A stretch of 55,709 nucleotides of DNA from Spirochaetota bacterium. GTDB taxonomy: Bacteria; Spirochaetota; JAGLSM01; JAKPMW01. The first letter of the stretch is position 1; every line of letters starts with the position of its first letter. Position numbers and translations under genes: made by a program. The notes beneath the pieces were generated by a model that was not told the origin of the DNA, made no database searches, and was given only the letters and a program-made list of their open reading frames with translations. The stretch lies in contig JAITCI010000060.1 of NCBI GenBank assembly GCA_031283155.1, forward strand, positions 1 to 55,709, read 5' to 3'. Of this stretch, positions 44,025 through 52,829 are shown piece after piece.

Positions 44025-44984
44025 ATGGATCATAAGAAACCGTTTTTTGCTTTGCTCTTCATTTTCATTTTATGCAGTTTCGCGGCCTGTGGCGGCGATG
44101 ACGACCCGAACCACCAGAGAAGCAGCGACGACGGCGGCTACACCCCAGGAGGAGGCAGCGAATCCAGCAATCCATCCGGCGGGAGCAGTTCCGCTCCGTG
44201 GACTACCCCGGAGTCGCACGTCATGGTGCCTATAGCTGCGGGTAATTTCACGATGGGCAGCAGCCGCCCGGTGACGCTGACCAGAGCGTTTTATATGGGT
44301 AAGTATGCGGTAACACAGGAATTGTATGAAGAGGTAATGGGGAGCAATCCGAGTTTATTTACAACGGGCGTTGCGGCAGGGGAGGTACAGGCAAGACGTC
44401 CTGTGGAATCTGTACGTTGGTATGAAACGCTTGTATTTTGTAATAAACTCAGCGTATTGGAAGGATTAACGCCCGTATACACTATCAGCAGCAGTACAGA
44501 TCCTTCAGTTTGGGGTTATGGTTATGTGCCTACAGGAGGTAGCGATCCTACCTGGGACGCTGTGACTATGAACAGCAGCGCGAATGGGTACAGACTGCCC
44601 ACCGAAGCGGAGTGGGAGTATGCCTGCCGCGCGGGGACGACGACAACGTACAATCTTGGCAGCTCTTGGAGTGGTGATTGGGGATGGTACCTGAGTAACA
44701 GCAGCAGTAAAACGCATGAGGTGGGCAAAAAGACTCCTAACGCCTGGGGCTTATACGATATGCACGGGAATGTACAAGATTGGGTCTGGGACTGGTATGG
44801 AGAATCGTTAGGAACAAGCGCAGTAAGTGATCCGACCGGTCCCGCATCGGGTTCGGACCGACTCAGTCGCGGCGGCAGTTGGCGCAGTAATACTGCGGGT
44901 CTGACTTCCACGAGTCGGGGCATCGGCAACCCGGGCAGCGCGGTAGATAGCGGTCTTGGGTTCCGTCTTGCGCGGAATAACTAG
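44025..44984 (+). CDS. Formylglycine-enzyme-fold (C-type lectin) surface lipoprotein
   Basis: 319 residues from ATG 44025 (AGAGGGGA upstream). Signal MDHKKPFFALLFIFILCS with lipobox FAAC (Cys about 22), an Asp/Gly/Ser linker (to about 65), then one FGE-sulfatase domain: HVMVPIAAGNFTMGS, FYMGKYAVTQELYEEVMG, YRLPTEAEWEYACRAGT, AWGLYDMHGNVQDWVWD. It is a close paralogue of the C-terminal domain at about 23776-24591, largely identical until RGG, then divergent. The Cys pair of formylglycine-generating enzymes is not evident, so ligand binding rather than catalysis is inferred. It ends with its own terminator. Confidence 0.88.
   Translation: MDHKKPFFALLFIFILCSFAACGGDDDPNHQRSSDDGGYTPGGGSESSNPSGGSSSAPWTTPESHVMVPIAAGNFTMGSSRPVTLTRAFYMGKYAVTQELYEEVMGSNPSLFTTGVAAGEVQARRPVESVRWYETLVFCNKLSVLEGLTPVYTISSSTDPSVWGYGYVPTGGSDPTWDAVTMNSSANGYRLPTEAEWEYACRAGTTTTYNLGSSWSGDWGWYLSNSSSKTHEVGKKTPNAWGLYDMHGNVQDWVWDWYGESLGTSAVSDPTGPASGSDRLSRGGSWRSNTAGLTSTSRGIGNPGSAVDSGLGFRLARNN
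44868..44966 (+). other. Candidate variable region of the second lectin-fold lipoprotein
   Basis: From CGC of RGGSW to CGT of GFR. Codons at positions that differ from the paralogue at 24457-24570 are mostly NNC/NNT (for example CGC/GAC, AAT/GTT, AGT/TAT, ATC/AGC, GGC/AAC), while W, L, S, R, P and GFR codons are fixed. This is the pattern left when template AAC/AAT codons are mutated at adenines. Confidence 0.4.
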
Positions 44985-44998
44985 GGCGTGTCTCCAAC

Positions 44999-45030
44999 AA
45001 AAGGGCTGTCCATACCGGGCAGCCCTTTTT
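44999..45030 (+). terminator. Intrinsic terminator
   Basis: AAAAGGGCTGTCC (44999-45011) and GGGCAGCCCTTTTT (45017-45030) form a stem with one G-T pair and a T run, 14 nt after the stop. Confidence 0.85.
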
Positions 45031-45164
45031 GTGTACGGCGCTCTCCTTTTTGTAAATGCTTTTCGCCAAGCCGCGAATAAGCGATCCTCAAAAATATGGA
45101 ACTCAAAACCAAAATCCGTGAGGTTGAGTAAAAACCTTCTTAAGGTTTTTGCTTTATTCGATCT

Positions 45165-45217
45165 TTTATTCGTGTGATTCGTGGCCAAATTACTTTTTTA
45201 TTCGCCGTATTCGCGGC
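45165..45217 (-). repeat. GGCCACGAATCACACGAA element, copy 1
   Basis: Read on the minus strand: GCCGCGAATACGGCGAATAA, then AAAAGTAATTTGGCCACG and AATCACACGAATAA. Almost the same sequence lies at 55264-55315 in the opposite orientation. It abuts the fumC stop codon (45218-45220). Partial copies are near 19690, 43727 and 52830. Confidence 0.75.
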
Positions 45218-46591
45218 TTACGGCCGTTTTGTCATCGCGGCAATATCGAGCACGGCGTCGAGCCGCGCGGGATCAACGCCCGCCTCGTTTTCGAGCAGGC
45301 TGCGGAGGCTCCTGCCGCTTTGCTCCGCTTCTTTCGCGAGCGAGGCGGCGCGCGCATAACCCACAAGCGGGGTGATAGCGGTAACAAGGGAGAGGCTGCG
45401 CAGGGCTTGTTCGCGGCAGCGCTCGCGGTTCGCTGTGATACCGCGCACACAATTTTGGTTGAAGGATTCCATGCCGCGCGCGAGCAGGGAAAGCGATTCC
45501 AGAGCGCATTGCCCCATGAGCGGCATCATGGTATTGAGTTCAAAATTGCCCGCCGAGACCGCAAAGGCTATCGTGCTGTCATTGCCGAGCACCCGCGCCG
45601 AAACCTGCATCAGCGCTTCGGCCTGCACGGGGTTGATCTTCGCGGGCATGATCGAGGATCCGGGCTGGGTCGCCGGAAGGGATATTTCGCCTAAGCCGCA
45701 GTGCGGCCCTGACGCAAGCCAGCGGATATCGTTCGCGATCTTGAAGAGCGCAAGCCCGAGCCCGCGCAATGCGGCGGAGAAAATTCCGAGGGCGTCGCGC
45801 GCGGCCTGCGCCTCAAAGTGGTTGGGCGCTTCAATGAGCGGCAGATCATAATCCTGCGCAAGCCATGCGATCACCTCGCGCACGAGAGCCGCAGGCGCGT
45901 GCATACCGGTGCCCACCGCAGTTCCTCCAAGCGGGAGTTCGCAGAGCCCCGCGCTTGCCTGGAGGAGAGTATGTTCCGCCCGCGCGAGCTGCGCGGCGTA
46001 TCCCGAAAATTCCTGACCGAGGGTTATGGGCACCGCGTCCTGGAGGTGCGTACGCCCTGTTTTGACTATATCGGAAAAATCCTGCGCTTTTGCGTTGAGG
46101 CTCTCGCGGAGATCGCGCAATGCCGGCAAGAGATCGCCGTGCAGGGCTTCGAGACACGCGAGATGGATGGCGGAGGGAAACACGTCGTTGGAGGACTGCG
46201 CGCGGTTCACGTCGTCGTTCGGATGCACCGCAAGCCCTGCCGCCGCCTCCGCGAGACGCGCAATCACCTCGTTCACGTTCATATTGGAAGATGTACCCGA
46301 ACCGGTCTGGTAGACGTCGACAGGGAACTGGTCATTATATTTTCCGTTTGCGACGATGGCTGCGGCCTCGGCTATCGCCTGAAAGCGAATACTCTCCTGT
46401 GTTCCGGCAGCGCAGAATTGTACGTGGATAGCCGCCCATGCGCGCTTGATCCGCGCGATGGATTTAATGACAGCGAAGCAGAGCGGGGTATTGCTGATTT
46501 GAAAATTATGGATTGCGCGCGCGGTCGCGGCGCCGTAGAGCGCGTCGTCAGGGATCTGCATCTCCCCGAGGGAATCCCGCTCGATACGCAT
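45218..46591 (-). CDS. fumC: Class II fumarate hydratase
   Basis: 457 residues. Interconverts fumarate and malate. The superfamily signature GSSIMPAKINPV is present, together with QTGSGTSSNMNVNEVIA, HPNDDVNRAQSSND and KTGRTHLQDAVPITLGQEF. HPNDDVNRAQSSND and the GTAVGTG loop fit FumC better than aspartase, but the two are close and aspartase is not excluded. ATG 46591 has AAAGGA upstream. A dispersed repeat touches the stop codon. Confidence 0.9.
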   Translation of the reverse strand: MRIERDSLGEMQIPDDALYGAATARAIHNFQISNTPLCFAVIKSIARIKRAWAAIHVQFCAAGTQESIRFQAIAEAAAIVANGKYNDQFPVDVYQTGSGTSSNMNVNEVIARLAEAAAGLAVHPNDDVNRAQSSNDVFPSAIHLACLEALHGDLLPALRDLRESLNAKAQDFSDIVKTGRTHLQDAVPITLGQEFSGYAAQLARAEHTLLQASAGLCELPLGGTAVGTGMHAPAALVREVIAWLAQDYDLPLIEAPNHFEAQAARDALGIFSAALRGLGLALFKIANDIRWLASGPHCGLGEISLPATQPGSSIMPAKINPVQAEALMQVSARVLGNDSTIAFAVSAGNFELNTMMPLMGQCALESLSLLARGMESFNQNCVRGITANRERCREQALRSLSLVTAITPLVGYARAASLAKEAEQSGRSLRSLLENEAGVDPARLDAVLDIAAMTKRP

Positions 46592-46616
46592 ATCTGCAAT
46601 CCTTTAAGCAGCGCGG

Positions 46617-47786
46617 CTACACTATCTGTTCAATAAATGCGCGCTGCGACTGGTCAAGTTTATAAAATTTCAATTCGTAAATAAATCGACCATCGCCGGG
46701 ATGTTTTTCAAGTTTAATCCGGGCTTGTATGCGGCAGAGTTCTTCCCCGGGCGTTCCCTTTTGTTTTATGATCGTCATATAAATGATCTTGTTATTCGCT
46801 ATGCGTTCGCTTGTTTCCAGCCGCGCCGATATTTTGAATACGCCATGCGTAACGCAGTCATGCAGCTGACGGAAGCCCAGCGGCGTTTTTATTTCATATT
46901 GAATGGCAAAATTGTTTTTTTCAGAGCATGGTCTTTTGTTTGTCTCGGGGCTGTATACGCAGGTTCTGTCTTTGCCGGTGTTCTTCGCGTGGTACAGAGC
47001 CTGATCTGCCGCAAGCACAATCGCGTTCGGGTTTTCATCGGTCAGATGTTCGGGGTAGCACGCAACCCCGGCGCTGAAGGTAATGCCCTTCTCGGCGAAG
47101 AGAGGCGTGTTTTTTACATTTTGCTGAATACGCGCCATAAGGGATAATGCGCCAGAGGTGCCTGTTTCCGGCTGGAGTATCACAAATTCCTCCCCGCCGT
47201 AGCGGCAGGCTATATCCTCATGCCGCGTGTTGGTATCGAGTATACCTCCGAAACTCTCGAGGACGATATCCCCGAATGGATGTCCGTAGGTATCATTGAG
47301 CTGCTTGAAGTTGTCCAGATCAATCATGGCCACGGAGAGTTTATTCTGATAGCGCACAGCACGCCGCATCTCTTTGGAAAGGCTGATGTTAAAATAGCGT
47401 CTGTTGAAGAGCTTGGTGAGGTGATCGGTCATCACCAGGGTTTCGGTTTGCCGGAAGAACTCGTTTTCAACCAGGAGCGGATCGGCCAGACATGAATGGA
47501 TGTGTGTAAAATAATCAAGTACCGCAAGATATATCCCGCAGTCGCGCCGCAGGGCGCTGCTGAGCAGACGATAATCGTCGATAATGCCGACCCAGTGTTT
47601 CCTGGCTTCTTCTTCTTCAAAGAATACGTAAATAAGCGAAGAAAGGAGGCGGGAGAAAAAAAGATCGCCTGTATCCGGCAACTCGGTAATCGCCTGTATC
47701 TCCCTCTCAAGGAAGGATCCGTTCCGGATATTTTGTTTAAGCAGAGCCAGAAGTTCCTGCTTAAGAGCGTCCTCTTTGTAATCCAT
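46617..47786 (-). CDS. GGDEF diguanylate cyclase with a PilZ-like tail
   Basis: 389 residues from ATG 47786; a longer frame reaches 47837. N-terminal helical domain (1-118) without TM, then GGDEF: MTDHLTKLFNRRYF, the active site GGEEF (197-201) and an inhibitory I-site RHED (188-191) exactly five residues ahead. After about residue 295 a separate domain (KTPLGFRQLHDCV, then KISARLETSERI, and YELKFYKLDQSQRAFIEQI) looks like PilZ. It would make c-di-GMP and perhaps sense it. It lies 25 nt upstream of fumC on the same strand. Confidence 0.86.
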   Translation of the reverse strand: MDYKEDALKQELLALLKQNIRNGSFLEREIQAITELPDTGDLFFSRLLSSLIYVFFEEEEARKHWVGIIDDYRLLSSALRRDCGIYLAVLDYFTHIHSCLADPLLVENEFFRQTETLVMTDHLTKLFNRRYFNISLSKEMRRAVRYQNKLSVAMIDLDNFKQLNDTYGHPFGDIVLESFGGILDTNTRHEDIACRYGGEEFVILQPETGTSGALSLMARIQQNVKNTPLFAEKGITFSAGVACYPEHLTDENPNAIVLAADQALYHAKNTGKDRTCVYSPETNKRPCSEKNNFAIQYEIKTPLGFRQLHDCVTHGVFKISARLETSERIANNKIIYMTIIKQKGTPGEELCRIQARIKLEKHPGDGRFIYELKFYKLDQSQRAFIEQIV

Positions 47787-47968
47787 ATTTATCCAATTTC
47801 TCCAGGTAAACCAGTATAGCATTGAAGACAAGGGCAAACAAGAACCATATTCCCGCGCCTGTATATAGTATCGGTCGAAAACACAGAAGTTTTCAACGCG
47901 AACCTGCTTGACGCATTATCCCGCCGCTGACTAGATTATTTCGGATTATACCTTTCAAGGAGAAAGTC

Positions 47969-48889
47969 ATGGCTTTTCAGGCGGACAAGATATGGTTTGA
48001 TGGAAAATTTGTTGACTGGGATAAGGCCTCGGTACACGTCCTTTCGCACGCGCTGCATTACGGAACCTGCGCCTTTGAGGGCGTCCGCGCCTATAAGGCA
48101 AAGCAGGGCGCGGTTATAATGCGGCTCCGCGATCATCTGAAGCGGCTTGCGGAAACCTGCGTCATCTACCGGATTCCGGTCACATATTCGATAGAGGATC
48201 TCGAGCGCGCGGCTGCGGAAACCCTGAAGGTCAACAAGCTCGATGGTGCCTATATCCGCCCCTTTATCTTCCGCGGCTTTGGGGAGTTGGGGGTCAATCC
48301 GCAAAAATGTCCGGTGCATACCGTGATCGCCGCCTGGGATTGGGGGAAGTATCTGGGGCCGGAGGCTCTCGAAAAGGGTGTAAGCGTATGCGTTTCGTCC
48401 TGGCGCCGCGCCGCTCCCGATACCTTCCCGACCCTGGCGAAGGCTGCCTGCAATTATATGAACAGCCAGCTCATCAAGCTTGAGGCTCTTGAAAACGGCT
48501 ATGACGAGGGGCTCGCGCTGGACAGTTACGGCTACCTTTCGGAAGGTTCGGGCGAGAATGTTTTTTTGGTCAAGAATGGAAAGATATTCACACCGCCCTC
48601 CTCGTCGGCGCTTTTGCCCGGGATAACGCGGCATAGCGTTATTAAGCTCGCGCGTTCCCTGGGCTATGTGGTTGAGCAGCAGCAGATAGTGCGTGAAGCC
48701 CTCTACACCGCAGATGAGATCTTCCTGACAGGTACGGCCGCCGAGGTCACGCCGGTTACGAAGGTGGACAAGATCGCGATTGGCGGCGGAACGCGCGGTC
48801 CCATAACGCGCGCCATCCAGGAGCGGTTTTTTGCGATTATCGGGGGCGAGGCTGCCGATGAATTCGGCTGGCTGACCCAGGTAAGCTAA
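47969..48889 (+). CDS. ilvE: Branched-chain amino acid aminotransferase
   Basis: 306 residues, ATG 47969 with AAGGAG 7 nt upstream. Class IV PLP transaminase for the last step of Val/Ile/Leu synthesis. HYGTCAFEGVRAY (30-42), PLP lysine K158 in FPTLAKAACNYMNSQL, EGSGENVFLVKNG and FLTGTAAEVTPV are the standard blocks. It complements ilvC/leuA, 38 kb away. It has its own terminator. Confidence 0.95.
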   Translation: MAFQADKIWFDGKFVDWDKASVHVLSHALHYGTCAFEGVRAYKAKQGAVIMRLRDHLKRLAETCVIYRIPVTYSIEDLERAAAETLKVNKLDGAYIRPFIFRGFGELGVNPQKCPVHTVIAAWDWGKYLGPEALEKGVSVCVSSWRRAAPDTFPTLAKAACNYMNSQLIKLEALENGYDEGLALDSYGYLSEGSGENVFLVKNGKIFTPPSSSALLPGITRHSVIKLARSLGYVVEQQQIVREALYTADEIFLTGTAAEVTPVTKVDKIAIGGGTRGPITRAIQERFFAIIGGEAADEFGWLTQVS

Positions 48890-48915
48890 CCAAGGGGAAA
48901 CGGTGTACCCTTGAG

Positions 48916-48947
48916 CCGATCCCAGGCCTGCCCGGGATCGGTTTTTT
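48916..48947 (+). terminator. Intrinsic terminator of ilvE
   Basis: CCGATCCC (48916-48923) and GGGATCGG (48934-48941) followed by TTTTTT. Confidence 0.85.
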
Positions 48948-49013
48948 GTATCCGCATGGTTTAGCTTGGCCTTTGCTTTGTCGATAGTATGTAAACAAAA
49001 AGAGGCGGTAGGT

Positions 49014-50111
49014 ATGCGATACCTTGCGGTTATTGTAATGTGCTGTTGTTTTCTGCTCAATTTCATGATCTATAGCGGGTATGCCGCTCCCGGCAATACG
49101 CCGGCCGCGAATAGCGGCGTACCCGGGCTGAGCGGAAACACGGTTCCGGGCGAAGATTCACGGCAGCAAAATATGCCGGATCAAACCGGAAAGGCGCAGA
49201 ACCTCGCCCGGCCGGAGTTTTATCGCGGGATATATCTGCATAATTACAGTGCCCGAACTCCGAGCATACTCAGCAATTACGTCACACTGGCAAAGCAGCA
49301 TGGCGTGAATGCCTTCGTTATGGATATGCAGGACGCGGTTTATTTCCAGCCCGGCGCGATACCCGCCTCGAACATCGAACTCTGCATTTCCAATAAAATC
49401 TGGCCAATCGCGCGGATAGTGGTTTTCCCCTATGGATTGAAGGAATATCCTGCGCCCCCCGCTTTGATCAGCGACCGCCTGGAACTCGCGCGCAAAGCTT
49501 ATGCGCTGGGTTTCCGCGAGATTCAGTTTGATTATATTCGTTTTGAGGATTCCGGGCGCTTCGGGCATATCAGTTATGACGCGCGCTACCAGCTTGTTGA
49601 AGGGTTTCTCGGGCAGGCGCGCAATGAATTTGGCTCAAAGGGTACCTATATCTCCGCTGACGTTTTTGGGCGCGTCGCGCTCAATCTGCAGGATCCGATA
49701 GGGCAGCGGCTTGAGGGGCTGGACAAGGTGGTCAATGTTATTTGCCCGATGGCGTATCCATCGCATTACTCATGGGATAATTTCGCGATGGCCAATCCCT
49801 ACTATACGATTTATAACAGCGCTTCGAGCGGCAAGGCGCGGCTGAAAGAGGCCTCCATGGTTGTATATATCCAGGGTTTTGAGATGCGCGTCGCGATGTC
49901 GGGCTTAAGCCTGCCCGTGTATATCGCCCACCAGATGCAGGCGTGTCAGGATGCGGGCGTCTCGGGCTGGATAGTCTGGAATGCGGCGCAGTCCTACGAA
50001 CCCACCTGGTCGGCTCTGCGTATGCTTGCGGCACCCGATGCGCCGCTCGGTATCGCGCAGGCACGGCAGCGGGCGGAGGCGCGGATGAAGCCTGCTCAAA
50101 AAGCGCAATAA
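49014..50111 (+). CDS. DUF4015-type putative glycoside hydrolase, exported
   Basis: 365 residues from ATG 49014, which starts a signal peptide (MRYLAVIVMCCCFLLNFMI, about 1-25); the frame is open 16 codons upstream. After a Gly/Asn/Pro linker comes a TIM-barrel-like domain: GIYLHNYSARTP, VNAFVMDMQDAVYF, FREIQFDYIRFEDSGRF, YISADVFGRVALN, VICPMAYPSHY. These blocks match PF13200 (DUF4015), a glycosyl-hydrolase-like family with acidic residues at strand ends. The substrate is unknown; cell-wall or polysaccharide processing is inferred. A TPR membrane protein follows 24 nt later. Confidence 0.85.
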   Translation: MRYLAVIVMCCCFLLNFMIYSGYAAPGNTPAANSGVPGLSGNTVPGEDSRQQNMPDQTGKAQNLARPEFYRGIYLHNYSARTPSILSNYVTLAKQHGVNAFVMDMQDAVYFQPGAIPASNIELCISNKIWPIARIVVFPYGLKEYPAPPALISDRLELARKAYALGFREIQFDYIRFEDSGRFGHISYDARYQLVEGFLGQARNEFGSKGTYISADVFGRVALNLQDPIGQRLEGLDKVVNVICPMAYPSHYSWDNFAMANPYYTIYNSASSGKARLKEASMVVYIQGFEMRVAMSGLSLPVYIAHQMQACQDAGVSGWIVWNAAQSYEPTWSALRMLAAPDAPLGIAQARQRAEARMKPAQKAQ

Positions 50112-50135
50112 AGGCATACAATAAGGAAAACCTGC

Positions 50136-51014
50136 GTGAAGATACAGTTCAGTCTGGGCGCGCTCCTTCGCTTCCTTCTTTTGCCGGGAGGGGTGTTGTG
50201 TGTTGTCTGGATTGGCAATCTTATCCGGAATGAACATCTTTCGTTTTTGGATGTGACCATTATTGCGCTCTCCACGCTCGGAGTTATTGGGGTCGCGATG
50301 CTCTTTCGCCTGCCCATTTTTTCATTTCTGGGAATGTACAGTTCGGGTCTGCGCCTGACCTCGGCCACGCTCGCGGATATGCCGGAGGACGCCGATGGCA
50401 GGGACTATATATTGTACCAGCATTCGTTTTTTTCCTATCAGCTTGGGAATTTTGCCGAAGCTCTCCGCGCACTGGAGGCGATAGATATCGGGAATGTCCC
50501 GGAAGCCATCTGCCCGCTGGTGGGCTTAAACCGCGCCCTTATCCTGGAAGCGCTTTTCCGCGCGCGCGAGGCTGAGGAGGCGCTCGAGGGCTACGATGAA
50601 TCGGATTTCACCAATCGGATGTACGCGCAGTGGCAGGCCTGTCTCGCGAACGCAAAGGCCGGGCTTGGGCTTGATCTTGAGGAGGCGCTCAGTCTCGTGG
50701 AGTCGGCCTTTACCAAAAATCCATCCGCCAAAATAGCGACCGTTATGGGGCACGTCCTGTGGCGGATGGAACACCACGAGGCCGCCTTTTCCTGGTTCAG
50801 CTATGCCCTGAAACGTATGCCCCGGAGAGAGCGGCACTTCAAGAGCTACACCCTGTTTTTGCAGGGCAGGCTCTTCCGCGATCTGGGCGATGAGAACAGC
50901 GCGATGCAGTTTTTCAACCGCGCGCTCGCGAGCGCACCCTCGCCGGAATGTCGCGAACTCTACAAAAAAAACTGGAATGTTTCACGCAGACGGCGCAGTA
51001 TGGCGCGAGGGTAG
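50136..51014 (+). CDS. Membrane-anchored TPR protein
   Basis: 292 residues, GTG 50136. Two N-terminal TM segments (about 8-28 and 38-58), then about 230 residues of helical hairpins with TPR character: YQLGNFAEALRALEAIDIG, EALSLVESAFTKNPSAKIATVMGHVLWRMEHHEAAFSWFSYAL and LGDENSAMQFFNRALASAPS. A cytosolic scaffold is likely. Probably in one operon with the DUF4015 gene. Confidence 0.75.
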   Translation: MKIQFSLGALLRFLLLPGGVLCVVWIGNLIRNEHLSFLDVTIIALSTLGVIGVAMLFRLPIFSFLGMYSSGLRLTSATLADMPEDADGRDYILYQHSFFSYQLGNFAEALRALEAIDIGNVPEAICPLVGLNRALILEALFRAREAEEALEGYDESDFTNRMYAQWQACLANAKAGLGLDLEEALSLVESAFTKNPSAKIATVMGHVLWRMEHHEAAFSWFSYALKRMPRRERHFKSYTLFLQGRLFRDLGDENSAMQFFNRALASAPSPECRELYKKNWNVSRRRRSMARG

Positions 51015-51024
51015 AGAACGAATA

Positions 51025-51121
51025 AGCGCGGGGTTTTGCAACCCCGCGCTGTTGGACATCCTTGCCGTGTACCCGCAAGGTATAAACGCGGGATACTCCC
51101 ATCTTGGTCGCAACCCCGCGC
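51025..51121. repeat. Hairpin repeat between convergent genes
   Basis: AGCGCGGGGTT (51025-51035), TTGC, AACCCCGCGCT (51040-51050); then GGACATCC and ACCCGCAAGGTATAAACGC (about 51070-51088, variant of the ACAGGGCATAAACG unit), and a second AACCCCGCGCT copy (51111-51121) that can pair with the first arm instead. It may end both flanking genes. Confidence 0.6.
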
Positions 51122-51135
51122 TTACCATTGTTGAC

Positions 51136-52515
51136 TTACGCATTCTGCGGAATATTCGGCACTGTGGCAAAGCCCTTTTCGAGATCCGCGTCCGTCGGGA
51201 TCTGATCGCTCAAGGTATTTGCGTTGTAGGCCATATAGGCCGCGAGATCAAAATAGCCCGTGCCGCTTAAGCCAAAGAGGATCACCTTTTTCTCGCCGCT
51301 TTGCTTGCAGGCAAGCGCCTCGTCGATGGCAGCCTTGATGGCGTGCGACGACTCCGGCGCCGGCAATATGCCTTCCGCCTTCATAAAGGTCGTGGCCGCC
51401 GCGAGCACATCCGTCTGGGATTCCGCTCTGGCCTCGAGATATCCATCCTTAAAGAGCTTACTTAAGATGGGGCTCATGCCATGATAGCGAAGCCCGCCGG
51501 CATGGTTCGGGGACGGTATAAAGCCGTTGCCGAGGGTTTGCATACGGATAAGGGGGGTTGTCATGGCGGTATCCCCGAAGTCGTAGAGGTAGCGCCCCCG
51601 CGTAAAGCTCGGGCAGGACGCGGGCTCCACGGCGATAAATCGGGCTGACGATTTTCCCGCAAGCCGCTCTCCCATGAAGGGCGCGATGAGTCCGCCCAGG
51701 TTGGAACCGCCGCCGGCGCAGCCGATGATAATGTCCGGCTTGATGCCATATTTGTCCATCGCGGCTTTCGCCTCCTGCCCGATGATCGACTGGTGCAGCA
51801 GCACGTAACTCAGCACGCTGCCCAGCACATAGCGGCACTTGTCTGTTTTGACGGCGCGTTCCACCGCCTCCGAGATCGCGCAGCCCAGCGAACCGCCCGT
51901 TCCGGGATTTCCCTGCAGGATTTTTTTGCCGGATTCGGTGGTATCCGAGGGCGAAGATATAACCGAAGCGCCGTATGTTTCCATCACGGCCTTGCGGTAG
52001 GGCTTTTGTTCCGCGCTCACCTTCACCATATACACGGTCAGGCCGAGGCCATAAAAACCGCAGGCCATTGCCATCGCCGTACCCCATTGCCCCGCGCCGG
52101 TTTCGGTTGTGAGGCTCGTAAGCCCCTCTTCCTTTGCGAAGAACGCCTGCGGCCCCGCCGAGTTCAGCTTGTGGCTGCCCGAGGTATTGCTTCCCTCAAA
52201 TTTGTAATAAATCTCCGCCGGCGTCCCGAGCGCCTTTTCGAGGTAGTAGGCGCGGACCAGTGCCGCAGGCCGGTAGGAGAGATAAAAGTCCTGGATCATC
52301 TCCGGTATCGGAACAAGCCGCGTCGTGTCGTCCAGCTCCTGCCTGACCAGCTCTTTACAGAAAATCGGCTCCATATCAGACGCGGTAACGGGCTTGAGCG
52401 TACCCGGGTGCAGGATGGGGTCGGGTTTGTTTTTCATATCCGCCCGCAGGTTGTACCAGTTTTTCGGCATCTCCTCTTCGGTCAGATAGATTCTTGTTGG
52501 AATCGGACGGCTCAT
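51136..52515 (-). CDS. TrpB2-type tryptophan synthase beta chain
   Basis: 459 residues from ATG 52515 (AAGGAG 6 nt upstream); the frame stays open to 53031, but that part is antisense to topA and repeat DNA. The PLP lysine is K116 in GSHKLNSA; ETGAGQWG, GCAGGGSNLGG and FGLSGTGYFDL are family blocks. The N-terminal extension (RIYLTEEEMPKNWYNLRADM) marks the TrpB2 branch, which often occurs without TrpA and uses free indole or serine. No trpA is in the window. Controlled by a promoter overlapped by two palindromes. Confidence 0.93.
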   Translation of the reverse strand: MSRPIPTRIYLTEEEMPKNWYNLRADMKNKPDPILHPGTLKPVTASDMEPIFCKELVRQELDDTTRLVPIPEMIQDFYLSYRPAALVRAYYLEKALGTPAEIYYKFEGSNTSGSHKLNSAGPQAFFAKEEGLTSLTTETGAGQWGTAMAMACGFYGLGLTVYMVKVSAEQKPYRKAVMETYGASVISSPSDTTESGKKILQGNPGTGGSLGCAISEAVERAVKTDKCRYVLGSVLSYVLLHQSIIGQEAKAAMDKYGIKPDIIIGCAGGGSNLGGLIAPFMGERLAGKSSARFIAVEPASCPSFTRGRYLYDFGDTAMTTPLIRMQTLGNGFIPSPNHAGGLRYHGMSPILSKLFKDGYLEARAESQTDVLAAATTFMKAEGILPAPESSHAIKAAIDEALACKQSGEKKVILFGLSGTGYFDLAAYMAYNANTLSDQIPTDADLEKGFATVPNIPQNA

Positions 52516-52545
52516 GGTAATCTCCTTGTATGGTGTGCGAGTCGT

Positions 52546-52581
52546 GTTTCTATGGATAGAAACGTTTCTCTGTGTAGAAAC
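52546..52581 (-). promoter_or_regulatory. Tandem 18-bp palindromic operators of trpB2
   Basis: GTTTCTATGGATAGAAAC (52546-52563) is a perfect palindrome (8+2+8). Directly next to it, GTTTCTCTGTGTAGAAAC (52564-52581) repeats the GTTTCT/AGAAAC arms. Site 2 overlaps the -10 and site 1 covers the start of transcription, so a dimeric repressor binding side by side is the natural reading. Confidence 0.75.
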
Positions 52582-52607
52582 ATATAATAATCGCGCAAGC
52601 GTGTCAA
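52579..52607 (-). promoter_or_regulatory. trpB2 promoter
   Basis: Minus strand: TTGACA (plus 52602-52607), a 17-nt spacer, TATGTT (plus 52579-52584). The -35 is a perfect consensus. Confidence 0.65.
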
Positions 52608-52829
52608 TATAAAAATTTTTTGGGGAGCATACAGCGCGACATTGAGGTCGCGTCCCGAGCGGCGGCATGGATGCCGCGCGTATTTGCGAGGGAAAGCTGC
52701 ATACCGGAGTATGCTTAAAAGCCGGTATTATCTGATGAGCGCTCTGCCGTTCTGCCTGTGAACCGAAGAGCCTTGCCTCTGAAAGAACGTCCTGCCGCGA
52801 AGTGTGCAAAGCAAGCTGGAAAAAGGCAT

